Source: Megaustenia siamemsis (lineage: Eukaryota > Mollusca > Gastropoda > Stylommatophora > Ariophantidae). Taken from it: DNA of 64,000 nt. The translations under genes and the position numbers were made by a program. Numbering within the stretch: the stretch's first letter is position 1; every line of letters begins with the position of its first letter. The notes beneath the pieces are model-generated. The model did not search any database and was not told the DNA's origin. It was given only the letters and a program-made list of their open reading frames with translations. Shown piece by piece: positions 21,768 to 33,270 of this stretch. The stretch is taken from contig JAVIAB010000102.1 in assembly GCA_032433765.1 (NCBI GenBank), forward strand, positions 13,142,414 to 13,206,413. Reading direction: 5' to 3'.

Positions 21768-22120
21768 TCTAATGCATCAAATGTTCTAAAGCAACAAATA
21801 TTATAAAACAACGAATATTCTAAAACAACAAATGTTCTAAAACAACAAATGTTCTAAAACAATAAATGTTCTAAAACAACAAATATTCTAAAACAACAAA
21901 TGTCCTAAAATACAAAATGTTCTAAAACAACAAATGTTCTAAAACAACAAATGTTCTGAAACAACAAATGTTCTAAAACAACAAATGTTGTAAAACAACA
22001 AGTATTCTAAAGGAACATGTGTTTTAAAACAACAAATTATCTAAAGCAATAAATGTTCTAAAGCAATAAATGTTCTTAAGCAACACATTGTATGTACCAA
22101 CAAATGTTCTACATCAACAA
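21768..22120. repeat. 17-bp tandem array
   Basis: About twenty imperfect copies of AAATGTTCTAAAACAAC. Confidence 0.9.
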
Positions 22121-22592
22121 ATCGGATTAATATATACATTATTCCATTTAGGTGTAATGATGGGTTATGTGTTTGTTTGTATTATCAATTTTTATCCGAC
22201 AAAAATTATGTTCATTTTAAATTAACATTCATTTCACATGTGCTCTTGTTGTCTAGTGCCGAATCTGACAGGTTTGCACAATTCCTTTCCTAATGGGTGA
22301 AAAACCAATATCACACTGACTCTTTTATAATGAAATGGTAGATATACATTTTTTTTTTGGTTACTCATTTTGTTCGCGCCATTGAGCATACCATTTGCCA
22401 TCGGAATGCTATTTCTAATATAGATGTAAAATGATATGCAAATGTGAGTATTAATAACCTAACCTAAGGTACATCAGCAGCATGCCTTGTACATGCATAC
22501 ATACATGATAGAGCACAGCCAGCTATAGATATACTGAGGCCGGGTAGCAGAGAATAAAACCGGAAAACCATTCACCTAGCCTTATGTTTTCA
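22121..22592. other. no gene recognised
   Basis: AT-rich; nothing recognised. Confidence 0.4.
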
Positions 22593-22765
22593 GCTATAGT
22601 AAATATAGACGGCTGACGTCATTATACCCACAACCATCCATGCTAGCAAAGCAGAAAACGTCTAGCTGGTTGAGGGTTTTCCAGGAATTCCTTCTCTGCC
22701 CGCATGCCTAAGTAAATCTGTAGGTGGCTGTGGATAGAGAGTATACACCGAATTGTTGACAGTAT
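22593..22765 (+). repeat. Dispersed repeat family Y, second copy
   Basis: Shares AATATAGACGGCTGA, a TTCCTTCTCTGCCCG block and GGTGGCTGTGG with 3895-4105. Confidence 0.5.
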
Positions 22766-22777
22766 TTGACTGATATC

Positions 22778-23705
22778 ATCATCATCAAGTACCGGGCTTG
22801 CTGGCGTAGGTGATCATGTCGCTCCACAACTTTCGACCTCGACAGTTATTTATCATTTCTGTTGTTGACCTTCTGCCAATCCATTCTCTTAAGCTGTCTG
22901 GTATTTTTTCTCTTTGCTTCCCTCTATCTCTTCGTCCCTCAATTTTCCCAGTTGTTACAATATATTCCAATTGTTCTCTTCTCAATCATCATCATCATGT
23001 GCCGTACCGGTTGGCATTGGCGATCTTGTCCTTCCACAATCTTCTATCCACAGTGCATCGTATGAGTTAGGTTGTTGACTGTTTTCCATGCCATGACACC
23101 AAGCTATCCAGTATTTTCTCTCTTTGTCGTTCGCGATCTCTCTTTCCTTTTATTTTGCCAGTTATAACCAAGTATTCCAACTTTCCTCTTCTCATGATGT
23201 GCCCAAAAAATGTTGATTGCTTCTTTCTGATGTTTTTTAAGAGTCCCGTTTTTGTGTTGGCCTCTTCGCGAACTTTCTCATTGGTCTTTTTAGCTGTCCA
23301 GGGAACTTTCAACATTCTTCTGAGAAATCCCATCTCTGTGGCCTCTAATCGTCGTTTCATTTGTTTGTCTATTGTCCATGATTCGCTTCCATAGGTCAGA
23401 ATTGGTTCTATATAGCATCGATGAACTCTCTTTCTCAATTCTATTAACATAGATTTGTTGCATAAGATATTTTTCATTTTCTGAAATGCTAATTTGGTCT
23501 GCTTTTTATTTCTGTGTTGCATCTTCCATCTGATGTTATCACTGTGCCCACTGTATCTCTTCTCATTACATGGCCAAAAAATGATGATTGTTTCTTCCTA
23601 ATATTGGAAATTTGCTCTCTTTTTGCTTTGGCCTCTTTCAGAACGTTTTTATTCTTCTTCTTAGTTGTCCATGGTATTCTCAACATTCTTCTGTAAAACC
23701 ACATT
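22778..23705 (-). mobile_element. LINE-C remnant split by a LINE-B insertion
   Basis: On the minus strand the 5' piece (23705-23556) encodes EMWFYRRMLRIPWTTKKKNK through SSFFGHVMRR, and the 3' piece (22984-22778) continues with REQLEYIVTTGKIEGRRDRG to the stop and GATGATGATG tail. The join falls inside HVMRREQLEY. Confidence 0.88.
22985..23555 (-). mobile_element. LINE-B, 5'-truncated, nested in LINE-C
   Basis: Flanked by the perfect 10-bp duplication TCTCTTCTCA at 22975-22984 and 23556-23565. The minus strand encodes AFQKMKNILCNKSMLIELRK, YIEPILTYGSESWTIDKQMK, RMLKVPWTAKKTNEKV, STFFGHIMRRGKLEYLV and GKRDRERQREKILDSLVSWH as a 151-codon open stretch, then decays to a GATGATGATGATT tail. It is the best-preserved LINE-B coding piece in the window. 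Confidence 0.9.
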
Positions 23706-23874
23706 TCTTTGTCAGGGACCAAAAGGAGCGTAAAGAATAGTGGCGCTGTGCTCTTCTAGTCACGAACTTATTAAAGGAATGTTGGATTTCGGACATGGCT
23801 ATCGTCGTGTCAATATAAACTTGTATGTATACGGGCTCTGACGTTTTGACTGACGTTTGGTAGCAAGCAACTAT

Positions 23875-24125
23875 GATGAGTCAGTCTTCTTCTACCTTTC
23901 AGCTCCCTGTGGAGCATATGTCTTCAACAAACACTTTCCAAGCTGTTCTGTTTCTTGCCATTCTTTTAAGATTGTTTCATGTCTTCCCCATAATCTTCAT
24001 CTCTGCTTCTATCAGTTTTCTCCAAAAATCCTTGGTTTTTCCTCTTTGTTTTTTCCCCTGGGGATTCCAAAAAAAGGACCTGTTGTTTAATACTCTCTGT
24101 TGGCTTCCGCCAACAACGAAAGGAT
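23875..24125 (-). pseudogene. LINE-F 3'-terminal remnant
   Basis: On the minus strand it matches 18950-19134: a GCGGAAGCCAACAGAGAG-like start, GGAATCCCCAGGGGAAAA, and an end GTTTGTTGAAGACATATGCT with the CCACAGGGAG variant of the 38-bp unit, here present once. It supplies the single-copy state for that array. Confidence 0.75.
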
Positions 24126-24164
24126 AAAACTAAAAGGTAAGTCAGTAGTTTGGTGAAAATATTA

Positions 24165-24903
24165 GTGTCTTATGCTGGATGACACAAACATGACAAGCAA
24201 AACATATGGACTAGATATGAATATCAAAAAGACTAAAACTATGATCATAAACAAAGGAAATACTCAAAACTCACAAACGGATACCAAAATTGAAGGAATA
24301 GACCTGGGGACAGTCCAGAACTACAACTACCTTGGACATACTATAACCAGTGATGCAAAATGTACAACTGAAATAAACAAAAGAATAGGAATGGCAAAAA
24401 GTAATTTTAATGACATGAAGAACATACTAACATGAAAACAAATAACACCAGAGCTAAAACTAAGAATAGCAAAATGTTACATCTTCTCAATATTCCTATA
24501 TGGTGCAGAAACATGGACATTAAACAAGAAAACAGAACATAAAATTGAAGCCTTTGAAATGTGGATATATAGAAAAATAGGTAGAATTGGATGGAAGGAA
24601 AAGAAAACAAACGACGAAGTCTTAAAACAACTAAAAATGAAAAGAGAACTACTAAGCACAATTCAAACAAGACAAATTTTTGGGCCATGTTAAAAGACAC
24701 AACAGCCTACTAAAAGTAATCCTGGAGAGGAAAATACAAGGTAAAGGAGGCAGAGGCAGACCAAAACTGACATGGACGAGTAACATCAAAAGGTGGACAA
24801 AACAGCCTATGACAACCTGCACCATCAAAGCAAGAGACAGAGCAGAATGGGATCACCATGGTAGCTAACCTTTGTTGCGGAGACGGCACTTGATGATGAT
24901 GAT
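24165..24903 (+). pseudogene. LINE-A 3' half remnant
   Basis: Reads KTYGLDMNIKKTKTMIINKG, YNYLGHTITSDAKCTTEINK, FLYGAETWTLNKKTEHKIEA and EMWIYRKIGRIGWKEKKT, with a stop near 24433 and a deletion near 24675 that shifts the frame in the FGHVKRHNSLL block. It ends in GATGATGATGATGG. Confidence 0.85.
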
Positions 24904-24904
24904 G

Positions 24905-25240
24905 GATGCTGTTTTGCTGAACATCTTCTTTCATCGCTGAATCTGCACAATATCGGATAGACAGATTTGACCGCAGAATGAACAATATGTATTCGTGGTG
25001 CCTGTTCTTGTTTCCTTTCTCCTGCGCTTTTTGTCTTCCGAATTTGTATATCAACTTTGCCTTGAATGTTGCTGTGACGTTTTTTTTTTGTGTTCTCCAT
25101 GTGTTACGTTCTGCAGCCAGATCCTCTCATTTTCTTTCACTGATAGAGAATTCCCTCAAGGAAACCCTGGAAACATCCTTATACCTCATCACTGGTCTGT
25201 CCTTTGGCCTCTTTCCGCTCTCATTCACCACACAATATTT
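24905..25240 (-). pseudogene. LINE-H C-terminal remnant
   Basis: The minus strand gives KRPKDRPVMRYKDV, EFSISERKWEDLAAERNTWR and a long basic tail, matching the common LINE C terminus pattern GRP-RYKD-W-LA-R-WR. A homologous, more decayed copy lies at 3255-3530. A 12-16 base G-run and T-run lie beside it at 25240-25268. Confidence 0.7.
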
Positions 25241-25388
25241 TTTTTTTTTTTTTTGGGGGGGGGGGGGAAACAATAAAAACATAAGCCGCAAAAAATTCAC
25301 AAATAATTCAAGTCACATAAAGAATAAAGAATAAAAGGAATGGGAATAAAAGGAAAATAAAGGGAATGTTATAACAACATTTGAGACC

Positions 25389-25577
25389 GTGCTAAGGCAA
25401 AATTTAGAAGAGAAAAGACTCATGAAAAAGGATGGGAAACCATGTGGATCAGTGGGCCTGACTTGTTCATTCTGTGGTCGTGTGTGTTTGTCAAACATTG
25501 GTAGAATTAGCCACCAGAGAAGCTGTTCGACAAAAACAAAACTTAAAAAAAAAAAAATACACAATGGCCTGTACTAG
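25389..25577 (+). pseudogene. LINE-type terminal zinc-finger fragment
   Basis: A 62-codon open stretch with GLTCSFCGRVCLSNIGRISH followed by QRSC. The C-x2-C-x12-H-x4-C spacing with an IGRISH block is characteristic of the very last segment of a large group of animal LINE polyproteins. Probably another LINE-H piece in opposite orientation to its neighbour. Confidence 0.65.
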
Positions 25578-25619
25578 ACCGTCTGAGAAGACGAAATGGC
25601 CATATATATATATAAGAAT

Positions 25620-26420
25620 AAAATTATACCGGTGGCTACGTCATTCAGAAGTATATTCTTGTGTATTGTCACACTCGACAGGAAATGTTGGGAAAATAAC
25701 TCAGTCGTGGCCAATGCTGGGGTCAACCGATGAGAAAGATGCAGTCAACTATACAGACGGATTCGTAATACGACACCAAAGGAGTGCATGGGCATTACAG
25801 CAGATTCGGCTGGCAGAATATTCAAGGAGGACAATGGTGCATACGTTATGACCACGAGTAGTATCACGATGGGTGTGATGACAGTGACCAGGGCATTCAT
25901 CTGGTTAGAGTCACAAGACTAAACTCATGCCTTCATAGTGAGTGATTCAATGAGCATAATAAAAAAGTGGAGACGGGCTCTGTACGCAAGAAATAGGTAC
26001 AGTCATTGCAGATGAAATATGTAGGGTCACCTTTTATCAACGTCCCTGGACGTGCGGTGCGGGAGTACCGGGAAATGAAAGAGCGGACAAATTGGCTAGC
26101 TGCGCTGTCGCTGAAGACGGTCAACCAATGGATCAGGCGGACATTATCAATGGCCTGCTAGACGTGGGAAAGGCACATGACTTTGACAACCATGAGTTCA
26201 TGTCACTGCTTCGGATGAAAGAGATGGGAGTTAAGATAGGCACAGCCATAAACGAGAAACTTGGTGGGCGTGTAAGAAGACTTATCAACCAACATAGAAC
26301 TGGAGTCGTCAGCAGCTGGACGCTGCAGGACTTACCGAGGAGGGGATCTGAGCACCTATGGACATGTTCGGAGTGTAATGATGATGACCCGCAAATAACT
26401 CAAGAACTCAATAATCGCTA
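25620..26420 (+). pseudogene. LINE-E 3' fragment (RNase H and C terminus), decayed
   Basis: The RNase H start YTDGF and the end GNERADKLASCAVAEDGQPM are clear, but the middle carries several stops. The C-terminal 118 codons (26092-26448) are open and end at the CSEC motif and the AATAACTC-like tail at 26393-26415. Confidence 0.85.
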
Positions 26421-26449
26421 CATCCAGGATAGATACGAGTTGTCTTAAA

Positions 26450-26610
26450 AACATGTGAGATAACTGGAAACACATGTGAAGGATGATGGGGAAGACATGG
26501 GACGGTCTTAAAAGAATGGCACCAAACAGGTGATCTTGCCAATTCATTTTTCTCTTATACTCCATATGGAGGTGAAAAGAGGACGTAGAAGAAGATGTAA
26601 AATATAAAAA
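26450..26610 (+). pseudogene. LINE-F terminus fragment
   Basis: GATGGGGAAGACATGG, a TTAAAAGAATGGCA block and TCCATATGGAGGTGAAAAG follow the order of the LINE-F end at 19070-19134 and 23875-23990. Confidence 0.6.
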
Positions 26611-26639
26611 AAAAGGAGAAGAAAAAGACAATTAGAGAT

Positions 26640-27416
26640 GTACTTTTTTTTATGAGTTTCACTGCGAGAAGTTTGGCCTTTCCTTAGTTTTTTTTTTTTT
26701 TTGCTAATCGATCTATGAAATGAGCACTTTTGTTAGTTAGTGGCAAGGACGTAACGAGTTAATGTTTACATGTGGGGGGATAGTTTAAGGAACTGTTGTG
26801 CTGTGTAGAACCAGACAAAAGCGGAAATATTTTGTTTGACGTTTGACATTTCTGTCACGGAATTTATTTTCTGAAAAACAATGAACGGGACAAAACAAGC
26901 AACCGATATTCTAATGGTGAGATATAGATCTCGAATTTACTTGCAGTGAGACAAGCCTAGTCACTGTAGTCAAAGATCGTCTGAAGCCATTAGCAAGTTC
27001 TCGACACAAAGTCAATAACACTTTAGAACTCTACTGGAAATGCTATACTGTTATCAAACATTTCATTTGTCTGTGAACTGATTCTTTCTCCTTTTTCCTC
27101 GGAGTCCTCAGGGAAGTCCTTCTAGGAAAAGCTTTTATCGTCGATTTAGGAAAATAAAAACCTAATAGACAATGGGAGAATGAAAAGTTAGAGAATTTAT
27201 TTAACGTGTATACTGTTTTAGAGGAGCCAGGTGTTAAAATTTCACCTTGATGTGTGCCACAACATTTTATGTGAGCTGACCACTAGTTTTAGTTGCCGTG
27301 ATTATATTTCTAACACTATAAAGAAAACTGAGAGGAGCGGCAGCAACAACAGGCATCAGCTCCCTCGCCGAAATTAAATAACTCTTTCAGGACAGAGTCG
27401 TGTGGCCAGATACAAT
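26640..27416. other. no gene recognised
   Basis: No domain or repeat partner recognised. An isolated TAACTCTTTCAGGACAG near 27377 resembles one MITE end. Confidence 0.4.
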
Positions 27417-27525
27417 GCGGGTCCTGTGCAAGGTCTGATACCTGACAACGAAGATCGCCGTACATGGAGAATCTAGGATCTGTGCCCTATGTGCCGGCTT
27501 TGACATGAAAGGAGGATAGATAGAT
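27417..27525 (-). repeat. Repeat family X, partial and diverged
   Basis: TGTGCCCTATGTGCCGGCTT matches CTGCCCTATGTGCCGTCTTC of the copy at 48010, in the same orientation. Confidence 0.4.
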
Positions 27526-27884
27526 ATAATTACATTTCTCTGTCGAGTGAGCCAGGTGACTCGGCCGCATGTTACGATCAACAAGCCTGTAAATGTAATC
27601 GACAGAGTACAGTCACTTGTCAGAGTTGGGAGGATCGCTTCCTATAGAGACCTTGACTTTGTAGGTGCACACAGATGATCGATGTTTATTCGTACTCCCT
27701 TGTGCTACTCCCGGACCTTCGTGTTAGTCAAAAGTTATGTAGCCTTGATTCAGGAGAACTGCGAGGAGATGTGTGAAGCAGTTTATCGCTTCACATTGTG
27801 GGTCTTGCTGGGGAGGAGATCTCCGTCCTTATATACTTTTCTTCGATGTGCAAACAGGATAATCTAATGTTGAACACTAACAAA

Positions 27885-28185
27885 AGAAAACAAACGGTGA
27901 AGTTTTAAAACAACTAAAAATTAAAAGAGAACTACTAAACACAATTAGAGCAAGACAAATGAATTTTTGGGGCATGTTAAAAGACACAACAACCTAGTAA
28001 AATTAATATTGGAAGGGAAAATACAAGGTAAAAGAGAGAGACCAAGACTAACATGGACGAGTAACATCAAAAGATGGACAAGTCAACCTATGAAAATCTG
28101 CACCATCAAAGCAAGAGACAGAATGGAATGGCGCTCCGTGGTAGCCAGCTTTCTATGCGGAGACGGCACTCAATGATGATGATGT
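27885..28185 (+). pseudogene. LINE-A 3'-terminal fragment
   Basis: Starts at GEVLKQLKIKRELLNTI, continues FWGMLKDTT in a shifted frame, then KGKRERPRLTWTSNIKRWTS and the EWRSVVASFLCGDGTQ end with a GATGATGATG tail. Confidence 0.85.
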
Positions 28186-28661
28186 ACACTAACACCATCG
28201 CGTCAGACAGATTAAAAAAAAATTTAGTGGACATATCTCCTTCATTCTATAACGAAGAACTCAATAGCGCTCGAGACCACCACCTCAACACATTCCTCCA
28301 AATGAGTCTAGCCCATTTGACAACAGAAGAAGGACTGAAAATAGTTTCAGTTCAGATGTATGAACTCAGCACCAGCGAAGACCTTATCCTCTACATCTTT
28401 GGTCGCCTCTTACAGCAAGCGTTACAGGTTAGCGTGGCAGGTATGCGCGACACGTTAGCGTGGCAGGTATGCGTGACTCTATTATTTCCTGTCATCGAAG
28501 TGATCAGGGCCTCGGTAAGCCACAAGGACGAGGAAGGCAGAGAAAGATAGGAGAAGTCGTATCTGACTTCGACACTTTCATAACAGCAACCTCCATCAAT
28601 CATTGTTGACTTTAGGTTTTGCAGCGCCCCTAGGAAATGTTACTATATCTTTTCTTTACCC
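28186..28661. other. no gene recognised
   Basis: A 158-codon open frame (28074-28550) crosses from LINE-A in a wrong frame into this stretch. No domain was recognised; two short direct repeats of CACGTTAGCGTGGCAGGTAT type lie at 28430-28470. Confidence 0.4.
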
Positions 28662-28990
28662 GTGGGGGCCTCGGTAGCCGGGTTGGGAAAACCACCCGTC
28701 TGGACTACCGACGTTCGGACAACCCGTGTTCGATTCCCGCTGGGAGCAGTGTGGGTTGTACTCGTGGTTGGAAACAAAAATACCCCCACAGTCGACGCAG
28801 CCGTTGGCAGAAATGGGTACCAGGGTATTACTTTGTGAAGGTGAGGAATGTTGCCTCGCATCTGAGTTTCGATGCATGAGGCGACACTATACAGAAATCT
28901 CCAAACATTTCTGGATAGGCGGCCGAGCACATATGGGTTTAAACTCGCGTGCTAAGACGCCGGTTCAAGTCTCGTACTTTACCTTTACCT
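28662..28990 (+). repeat. SINE-3 copy
   Basis: Head GCCTCGGTAGCCGGGTTGGG with a B-box-like GTGTTCGATTCCC, a core with GGTACCAGGGTATTACTTTG and GCATGAGGCGACACTATACA, and a tail made of TTTACC units (28976-28990). A reverse-oriented copy is at 45976-46318. Confidence 0.85.
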
Positions 28991-29715
28991 TCATTACTCG
29001 TCTATTATCTTTTTCTACGTATTTGCCTGCTTCGTGTTTGAGTTGGAGCTTTAGAGTGTGTTTTCAAAGATTGCGGTCTGCAGCTATTTCTTCCCAGGCT
29101 GCAGGGTTTATATTCTGTCTTCATGTCACGTTTACACATGGCTATAAATCAGAGGTTTGGCGCCCCCTGGGTCTGTTACTATCTGCAAGTTCTCCATAAA
29201 GTATATCTTTTGGTATGTGGGCATCTTTCATAACGATCCTAGAATATCAATGTCTTGACAACAAGTCAAGACAATCCCCAAACTACTGCCACAAAACCCA
29301 CTATAATCTTTTCTCATAATTCCCTCTAGTTCCGTGTGAGACCCATTCACGAGACATCACGTGCCGACTGTTAATGTTGCAAAAATCAACCAAATAGCAG
29401 CGAGCAGGTTGGGTAAGAGCACCGAGTTCTCCCAGATTTCTTATAGATCTCCACTTTGATTTCCGCTTTTTTTCTGTCTGGGATGAAAATCTCTTGCACA
29501 TGCGGAGTCTATAAATAGCCCATCTGTGATACAGTTCTACTAGTCTGGCCATCTGTAGCATCCAATTACGAGCTCGTTTTTTTTTGTTTTAAAACTTGTT
29601 TTCTTCTTAGGAATCTCATTTTTGATTTATCTTCTTCTAATTCACACCCGCCCCAGTAGCCTTGGTGTTTATCTCATTTTCGTGAATCTCCGAATTCAGC
29701 AACTATCCTTTAGGC
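28991..29715. other. no gene recognised
   Basis: Nothing recognised beyond low-complexity T-rich stretches. Confidence 0.4.
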
Positions 29716-29732
29716 ATTGTTGTTGTTATTGA

Positions 29733-29766
<34 letters not shown>

Positions 29767-29860
29767 AGGATAATTATCACTACACACCTGATGAATCCAT
29801 CCACGAATGCATCCAATATGCCCCTAAAGAATCTGAAGCAAATCCGAGGATAATCATGGC
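29716..29860 (-). repeat. GTT microsatellite with SINE-2 tail-side fragment
   Basis: A GTT run of roughly 16 units (29716-29766) is followed by ATCACTACACACCTGATGAATC, which resembles ATCACCACTGCACATCCGATGAATC beside the GTT run at 15020-15060. Confidence 0.6.
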
Positions 29861-29875
29861 CCACGTTTTTCTCTC

Positions 29876-30800
29876 AGTAATCTTTTCTCGTTGATATCTT
29901 TTCTCTCAGTTATCTTTTCTCGCTGATATCTTTTCTCTCAGTTATCTTTTCTCGCTGACATCTTTTCTCTCAGTTATCTTTTCTCGCTGATATTTTTTTC
30001 TTTCTGATATCTTTTCTCTCAGCTATCTTTTCTCGCTGACATCTTTCTCTCAGTTATCTTTTCTCGCTGACATCTTTTCTCTCAGTTATCTTTTCTCGCT
30101 GACATCTTTTCTTTCAGTTTTCTTTTCTTGCTGATATCTTTTCTCGCTGATATGTTTTCTCTATGTTATCTTTTCTCGTTGTTATCCTTTCTCTATGTTA
30201 TCTTTTACTATCAGTTATCTTTTCTCTCTGATGTCTTTTCTTGCTGATAACTTTTCTCTCTGGTATCTTTTCTCGCTGATATCTTTTCTCTATGTTATCT
30301 TTTCTCGTTATCTTTTCTCTCTTTTATCTTTTCTCGTTATCTTTTCTCTCTTTTATCTTTTCTATCAGTTATCTTTTCTCTCTGATATCTTTTCTCGCTG
30401 ATATCTTTTCTCTCAGTGTTCTTTTCTCTCTGATATCTTTTCTCGCTGATAACTTTTCTCTATGTTATCGTTTCTTGTTGTTATCCTTTCTCTATGTTAT
30501 CTTTTCTATCAGTTATCTTTTCTCGCTATCTTTTCTCGCTGATATCTTTTCACTCTGATATCTTTTCTCGCTGATATTTTTCTCTGATATCTTTTTTCTT
30601 TGTTATCTTTTCTCGCTGTTATTTTTCTCTATGTTATCTTTTCTCTCTGATATCTTTTATCTTAGATATATTTTCTCGCTGTTATTTTTCTCTATGTTAT
30701 CTTTTCTCACTGATATATTTTCTCTCTGATATCTTTTCTCTGATTTATCTTTCTCGATGTTATCTTTTCTCGCTGTTATCTTTCCTCTATGATATATTTT
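29876..30800. repeat. Pyrimidine-rich 16/17-bp tandem array
   Basis: More than fifty imperfect units of TATCTTTTCTCGCTGA and variants with CTCTCAGT or CTCTATGT. Almost all C and T on the plus strand for 0.9 kb. Confidence 0.9.
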
Positions 30801-31035
30801 CTCTTTGATCACTACAGCTAACATCAGGCAAAATTTAACCCTACTTGAATCAGACAAGAGGCTGTATAAGAGGAGATATAACACACGAAATCCGAGCATG
30901 TAGAAAAAAATGAGACACTACAAATAAATGGGAACAAGGGACAATAAGGAGCTACACTAGGACGCCTTTATGGCAATCCTTGAAATCAGCAGTGATCAAC
31001 CTTTGAATTAAATTAATTGATTTCATGGAGCCCTA

Positions 31036-31810
31036 ACGATAATTGATACAGTCTTAATCGCTGAGAGTGAACATGAGTTACAAAAATTGTTGGACATTAT
31101 AGTGAGAGAAAGCAAAAATAAAGGACTCAGCCTTAATAGCAAAAAGACAGAGGTAATGGTAACAACAAAGAAAAAGACATCATCTCAGTGCAATATAAAG
31201 ATAAGTGGAACAATATTAAAACAGGTAAATGAATTTAAATATTTGGGAACTTTGTTAACCTCAGACGGAAGATGTACAAAACAGGTGAGATGCAGAATGG
31301 CTCAGGCAAAAGTAGCTTTCCAAAAAATGAGGAAGATACTGTGCAATCCATTTTTGACAATAGAAACAAGAAAAAGAGTTCTTAAATGTTATGTAGAGAT
31401 AGTCTTAACATATGAATGCGAATCATGGACAATAGGACAACAGACAAGAAAATCACTGGAGTCTGTAGAAATGTGGTTTTACAGAAGAATGTTGACAGTA
31501 CCATGGACAGCTAAGAAGAGTAATGAAGATGTTCTCAGAGAGGTCAAAGAGCTAATTTCCAATTTTAGGAAGAAATAATCATCATTTTTGGCCATGTAAT
31601 GAGAAGAGAACAACTGGAATATATTGTAACACCTGGAAAAATTGAGGGACGAAGAGATAGAGGGAAGCAAAGAGAAAAAATAACAGACAGCTTAAGAGAA
31701 TGGCTTGGCAGAAGGTTAACAACAGAAATGATAAATAGCTGCCGAGACCGAAAGTTGTGGAGAGACATGATCACCTACGCCAGTAGGCCCGGTACTTGAT
31801 GATGATGAAC
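31036..31810 (+). pseudogene. LINE-C 3' half, longest copy
   Basis: Begins just after the catalytic DD (DTVLIAESEHELQKLLDIIV), continues FKYLGTLLTSDGRCTKQVRC, KMRKILCNPFLTIETRKRVL, SLESVEMWFYRRMLTVPWTA and then, after a stop near 31576, the terminal segments and a GATGATGAACG tail. A 163-codon open stretch (31087-31578) covers most of it. Confidence 0.88.
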
Positions 31811-31814
31811 GATA

Positions 31815-32420
31815 ATTATCATCAGCATCATGTGCCATAACGGTTGCCGTAGGCTGTAATGTCTTTCCAAAATCTTCTATCCACCGTGCATCATATAAGT
31901 TCTATTGTTGACTGTTTTCCATGCCATGACACCAAGTTAGCCAGTATATTCTCTCTTTGTCGTCCGTGATCTCTATTTCCCTGCATTTTGCCAGCTGTAA
32001 CCAAGTATTCCAACTTTCCTCTTCTCATGATGTGCCAGAAAAATGTTGCTTGTATCTTTCTTATGTTTTTTAGGAACTCCCATTGTGTGTTGGTCTCTTT
32101 GAGAATTTCCTCGTTGGTATTTTTAGCTGTCAAGGGAACTTTCAGCATTCTTTTGAAGAAAATCATCCCTGTGGTCTCTAATCGTCGTTTCGCTTGTTTG
32201 TCCACCGTCCATAATTCGCTGTCATAGGTCAGGATTGGCTTTATATAGCACTAATGAACCCACTTTCTCACCTCTATTGACATAGACTTGTTACATAAAA
32301 TGTTTTTCATGTTCCGAAATGCTATTTTGCCCTGACCTACTCTGCTTTTTATTTCTGTGATGTATCTTCCATCTGATGTTATTATTGTGCCCAAGTATTT
32401 GACACGTTGCACTTGTTTGA
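31815..32420 (-). pseudogene. LINE-B 3'-terminal remnant
   Basis: The minus strand gives the FKRMLKVPLTAKNTNEEILK, ATFFWHIMRRGKLEYLV and DHGRQRENILANLVSWHGKQ segments with frame damage. Its GATGATAATTAT-like tail abuts the tail of LINE-C at 31800, so the two elements lie tail to tail. Confidence 0.82.
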
Positions 32421-32559
32421 GATAATTTTGTTATAAACATAATCTGTTTCTAGCATGATATTAATCTGTTTCAAATTGTGTTTACCTGCAACTAATGTTG
32501 TTTGAGAGATCTCGTGAGATATAAGGAAATTGCTTTTATGCTGGAGTTTTCTGATAATT

Positions 32560-33270
32560 ATTGCAGCAATATTTGCAGAATTTCCATGAAATTGTCATAT
32601 AACGATATGCTGCAATATTTGTAGAATTTCCATGAAATTGTCATATAACGAAATGCTGAAATATTTGTAAAATTTCCATTCGAATTGTTCGACAATAAAT
32701 GCAGGATTATTTGTAGATTTTTCATCAAAATCGTCAGGTAATAAATGCTGGAATATTAGCAAAATTTCCATTTTGTCAAGTAAATAAATAGGTAAATATT
32801 TATAAAGTTATTTGAATGAAATAAATAAATGCTGAGATATTTGTAGAATTTCCATTAAAATCGTCAGATAATAAATGTTGAAATATTTGTCGAATTTCCA
32901 TTAAAATCGTCAGTTAGTAAATGCTGAAATATTTGTAGAATTTCCATTAAAATCGTCAATTAGTAAATGCTGAAATATTTGTAGAATCTCCATTAAAATC
33001 GTCAGATAATAAATGTTGAAATATTTGTCGAATTTTCATTAAAATCGTCAGGTAATAAATGCTGGAATATTAGAAAAATTTCCATTTTTTCAAGTAAATA
33101 AATAGTTAAATATTTATAAAGTTATTTGAATGAAATAAATAAATGCTGAAATATTTGTAGAATTTCCATTAAAATCGTCAGTTAGTAAATGCTGAAATAT
33201 TTGTAGAATTTCCATTAAAATCGTTATATAATAAATGCTGAGATATTTTTAGAATTTCCCATAAAATTGT
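32560..33270. repeat. 46-bp AT-rich tandem array
   Basis: About fifteen diverged units of AAATATTTGTAGAATTTCCA plus TTAAAATCGTCAGATAATAA and GCTG. A higher-order pattern is visible: the block near 32740-32830 (with AAGTAAATAAATAG) reappears near 33060-33150. Confidence 0.85.

Noticed and set aside
28074..28550. 158-codon plus-strand frame
   Set aside because: Its first part is LINE-A in the wrong frame; the rest has no domain or repeat partner.
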